From positions 52,432 to 116,431 of the forward strand of contig NZ_NRSM01000010.1 of NCBI RefSeq assembly GCF_016584105.1: a DNA stretch of 64,000 nucleotides. The letters are read 5' to 3'. This DNA comes from Ectothiorhodospira shaposhnikovii (GTDB lineage: Bacteria; Pseudomonadota; Gammaproteobacteria; Ectothiorhodospirales; Ectothiorhodospiraceae). The notes under the pieces were generated by a model. It ran no database searches. It had not been told where the DNA came from and saw only the letters and a program-made list of their open reading frames with translations. The position numbers and the translations under genes were made by a program. Position 1 is the first letter of the stretch; each line of letters begins with the position of its first letter. Below are positions 63,885 to 64,000 of this stretch, piece by piece.

Positions 63885-64000
63885 TGGTCAAGTCGCAGCG
63901 GACACGGATTAAGCAGCAACCGCTAAAAAATGTTGCTGAGGGGTGATGTACCCCAGGGACGAGTGGAGCCGGTCGCTGTTGTACTCCATCTCGATGTACT
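63885..64000 (-). mobile_element. IS3-family element, right end (continues past the window)
   Basis: The end sequence TGGTCAAGTCGCAGCGGACACGG (core at 63885-63904), read on the minus strand, finishes TTGACCA, as IS3-type terminal inverted repeats do. The transposase stop lies 24 bases inside the end. The other end is outside the window, so size and target duplication cannot be judged. Confidence 0.8.
63909..64000 (-). CDS. IS3-family transposase OrfB, C-terminal 29 codons
   Basis: Minus-strand frame entering from the right edge reads YIEMEYNSDRLHSSLGYITP then QQHFLAVAA and a TAA at 63909-63911. This is the conserved C-terminus of IS3-family integrase-type transposases (YNxxRxHSxLGYxTP). The catalytic domain is outside the window. 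Confidence 0.88.
   Translation of the reverse strand, partial: YIEMEYNSDRLHSSLGYITPQQHFLAVAA

Noticed and set aside
1..64000. CRISPR array, tRNA, rRNA, riboswitch or replication origin
   Set aside because: No regularly spaced repeats, cloverleaf-like genes, rRNA segments or DnaA-box clusters were recognised anywhere. Short palindromes seen are too few and irregular for an array.

Overview
The window comes from a GC-rich gammaproteobacterial chromosome, most likely a Chromatiales/Ectothiorhodospiraceae-type bacterium. Supporting signs are the gacA-uvrC-pgsA and yceD-rpmF-plsX-fabH orders, a stand-alone aceK, two-subunit pyruvate carboxylase, a DsrE-like sulfur-relay protein, and a bacterial voltage-gated sodium channel of the kind known from haloalkaliphiles. 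The genus is an inference; there is no rRNA or tRNA gene in the window to anchor it.

Layout. 1-541: start of a GAF-domain signalling protein (minus), running off the left edge. 742-9.4 kb: aceK, then a minus-strand block with DNA repair, lipid synthesis and regulation (pgsA, uvrC, a family 4/5 uracil-DNA glycosylase, GacA/UvrY regulator, CYTH protein, fabH, plsX, rpmF, yceD). 10.2-14.1 kb: pycA-pycB-maf. 14.3-22.9 kb: FHA protein, L-lactate dehydrogenase, sodium channel, small proteins, ArsR regulator, ubiG, a hydroxyacid dehydrogenase, a NodIJ-type ABC exporter, lexA and a membrane-anchored hydrolase. 23.1-29.3 kb: a DUF2868/DUF3482 membrane-protein/GTPase pair, a chemoreceptor and pabB. 29.4-35.4 kb: a complete tripartite RND efflux operon. 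35.4-39.3 kb: an auxin-efflux-type carrier and mobA-moaA-moeA. 39.4-42.4 kb: nagZ, DsrE-like, hpt and methylthioinosine phosphorylase (purine salvage). 42.8-47.2 kb: Lpp-like lipoprotein, TonB receptor and hemP with Fur-like boxes, and a REC-REC-GGDEF protein. 47.5-51.8 kb: an ATP-grasp protein divergent from frdABCD.

51.9-64 kb is an accessory island. csx16 (ring nuclease family) and cas6 are followed by an orphan higA and a frameshifted IS200-type element. Then come six tightly overlapping genes: an HD-less Cas10 with an intact GGDD palm, a single Cas7, a Csx10-like Cas5 with a long C-terminal extension, a tandem double-Cas7 protein, a small possibly Csx19-like protein, and a TIGR03986-family RAMP protein. 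The set resembles a type III-D or III-D-variant effector complex in which some parts that are fused elsewhere remain separate genes. It is followed by an IS256 remnant, a Cmr1-like RAMP gene cut at both ends, and the end of an IS3 element. No CRISPR array, cas1/cas2 or recognisable CARF effector lies in the window.

The intact Cas10 palm plus a ring nuclease suggests cyclic oligoadenylate signalling, with crRNAs made by this Cas6 from an array elsewhere. Short REP-like palindromes are scattered between housekeeping genes and in one place form the 3' end of ubiG.
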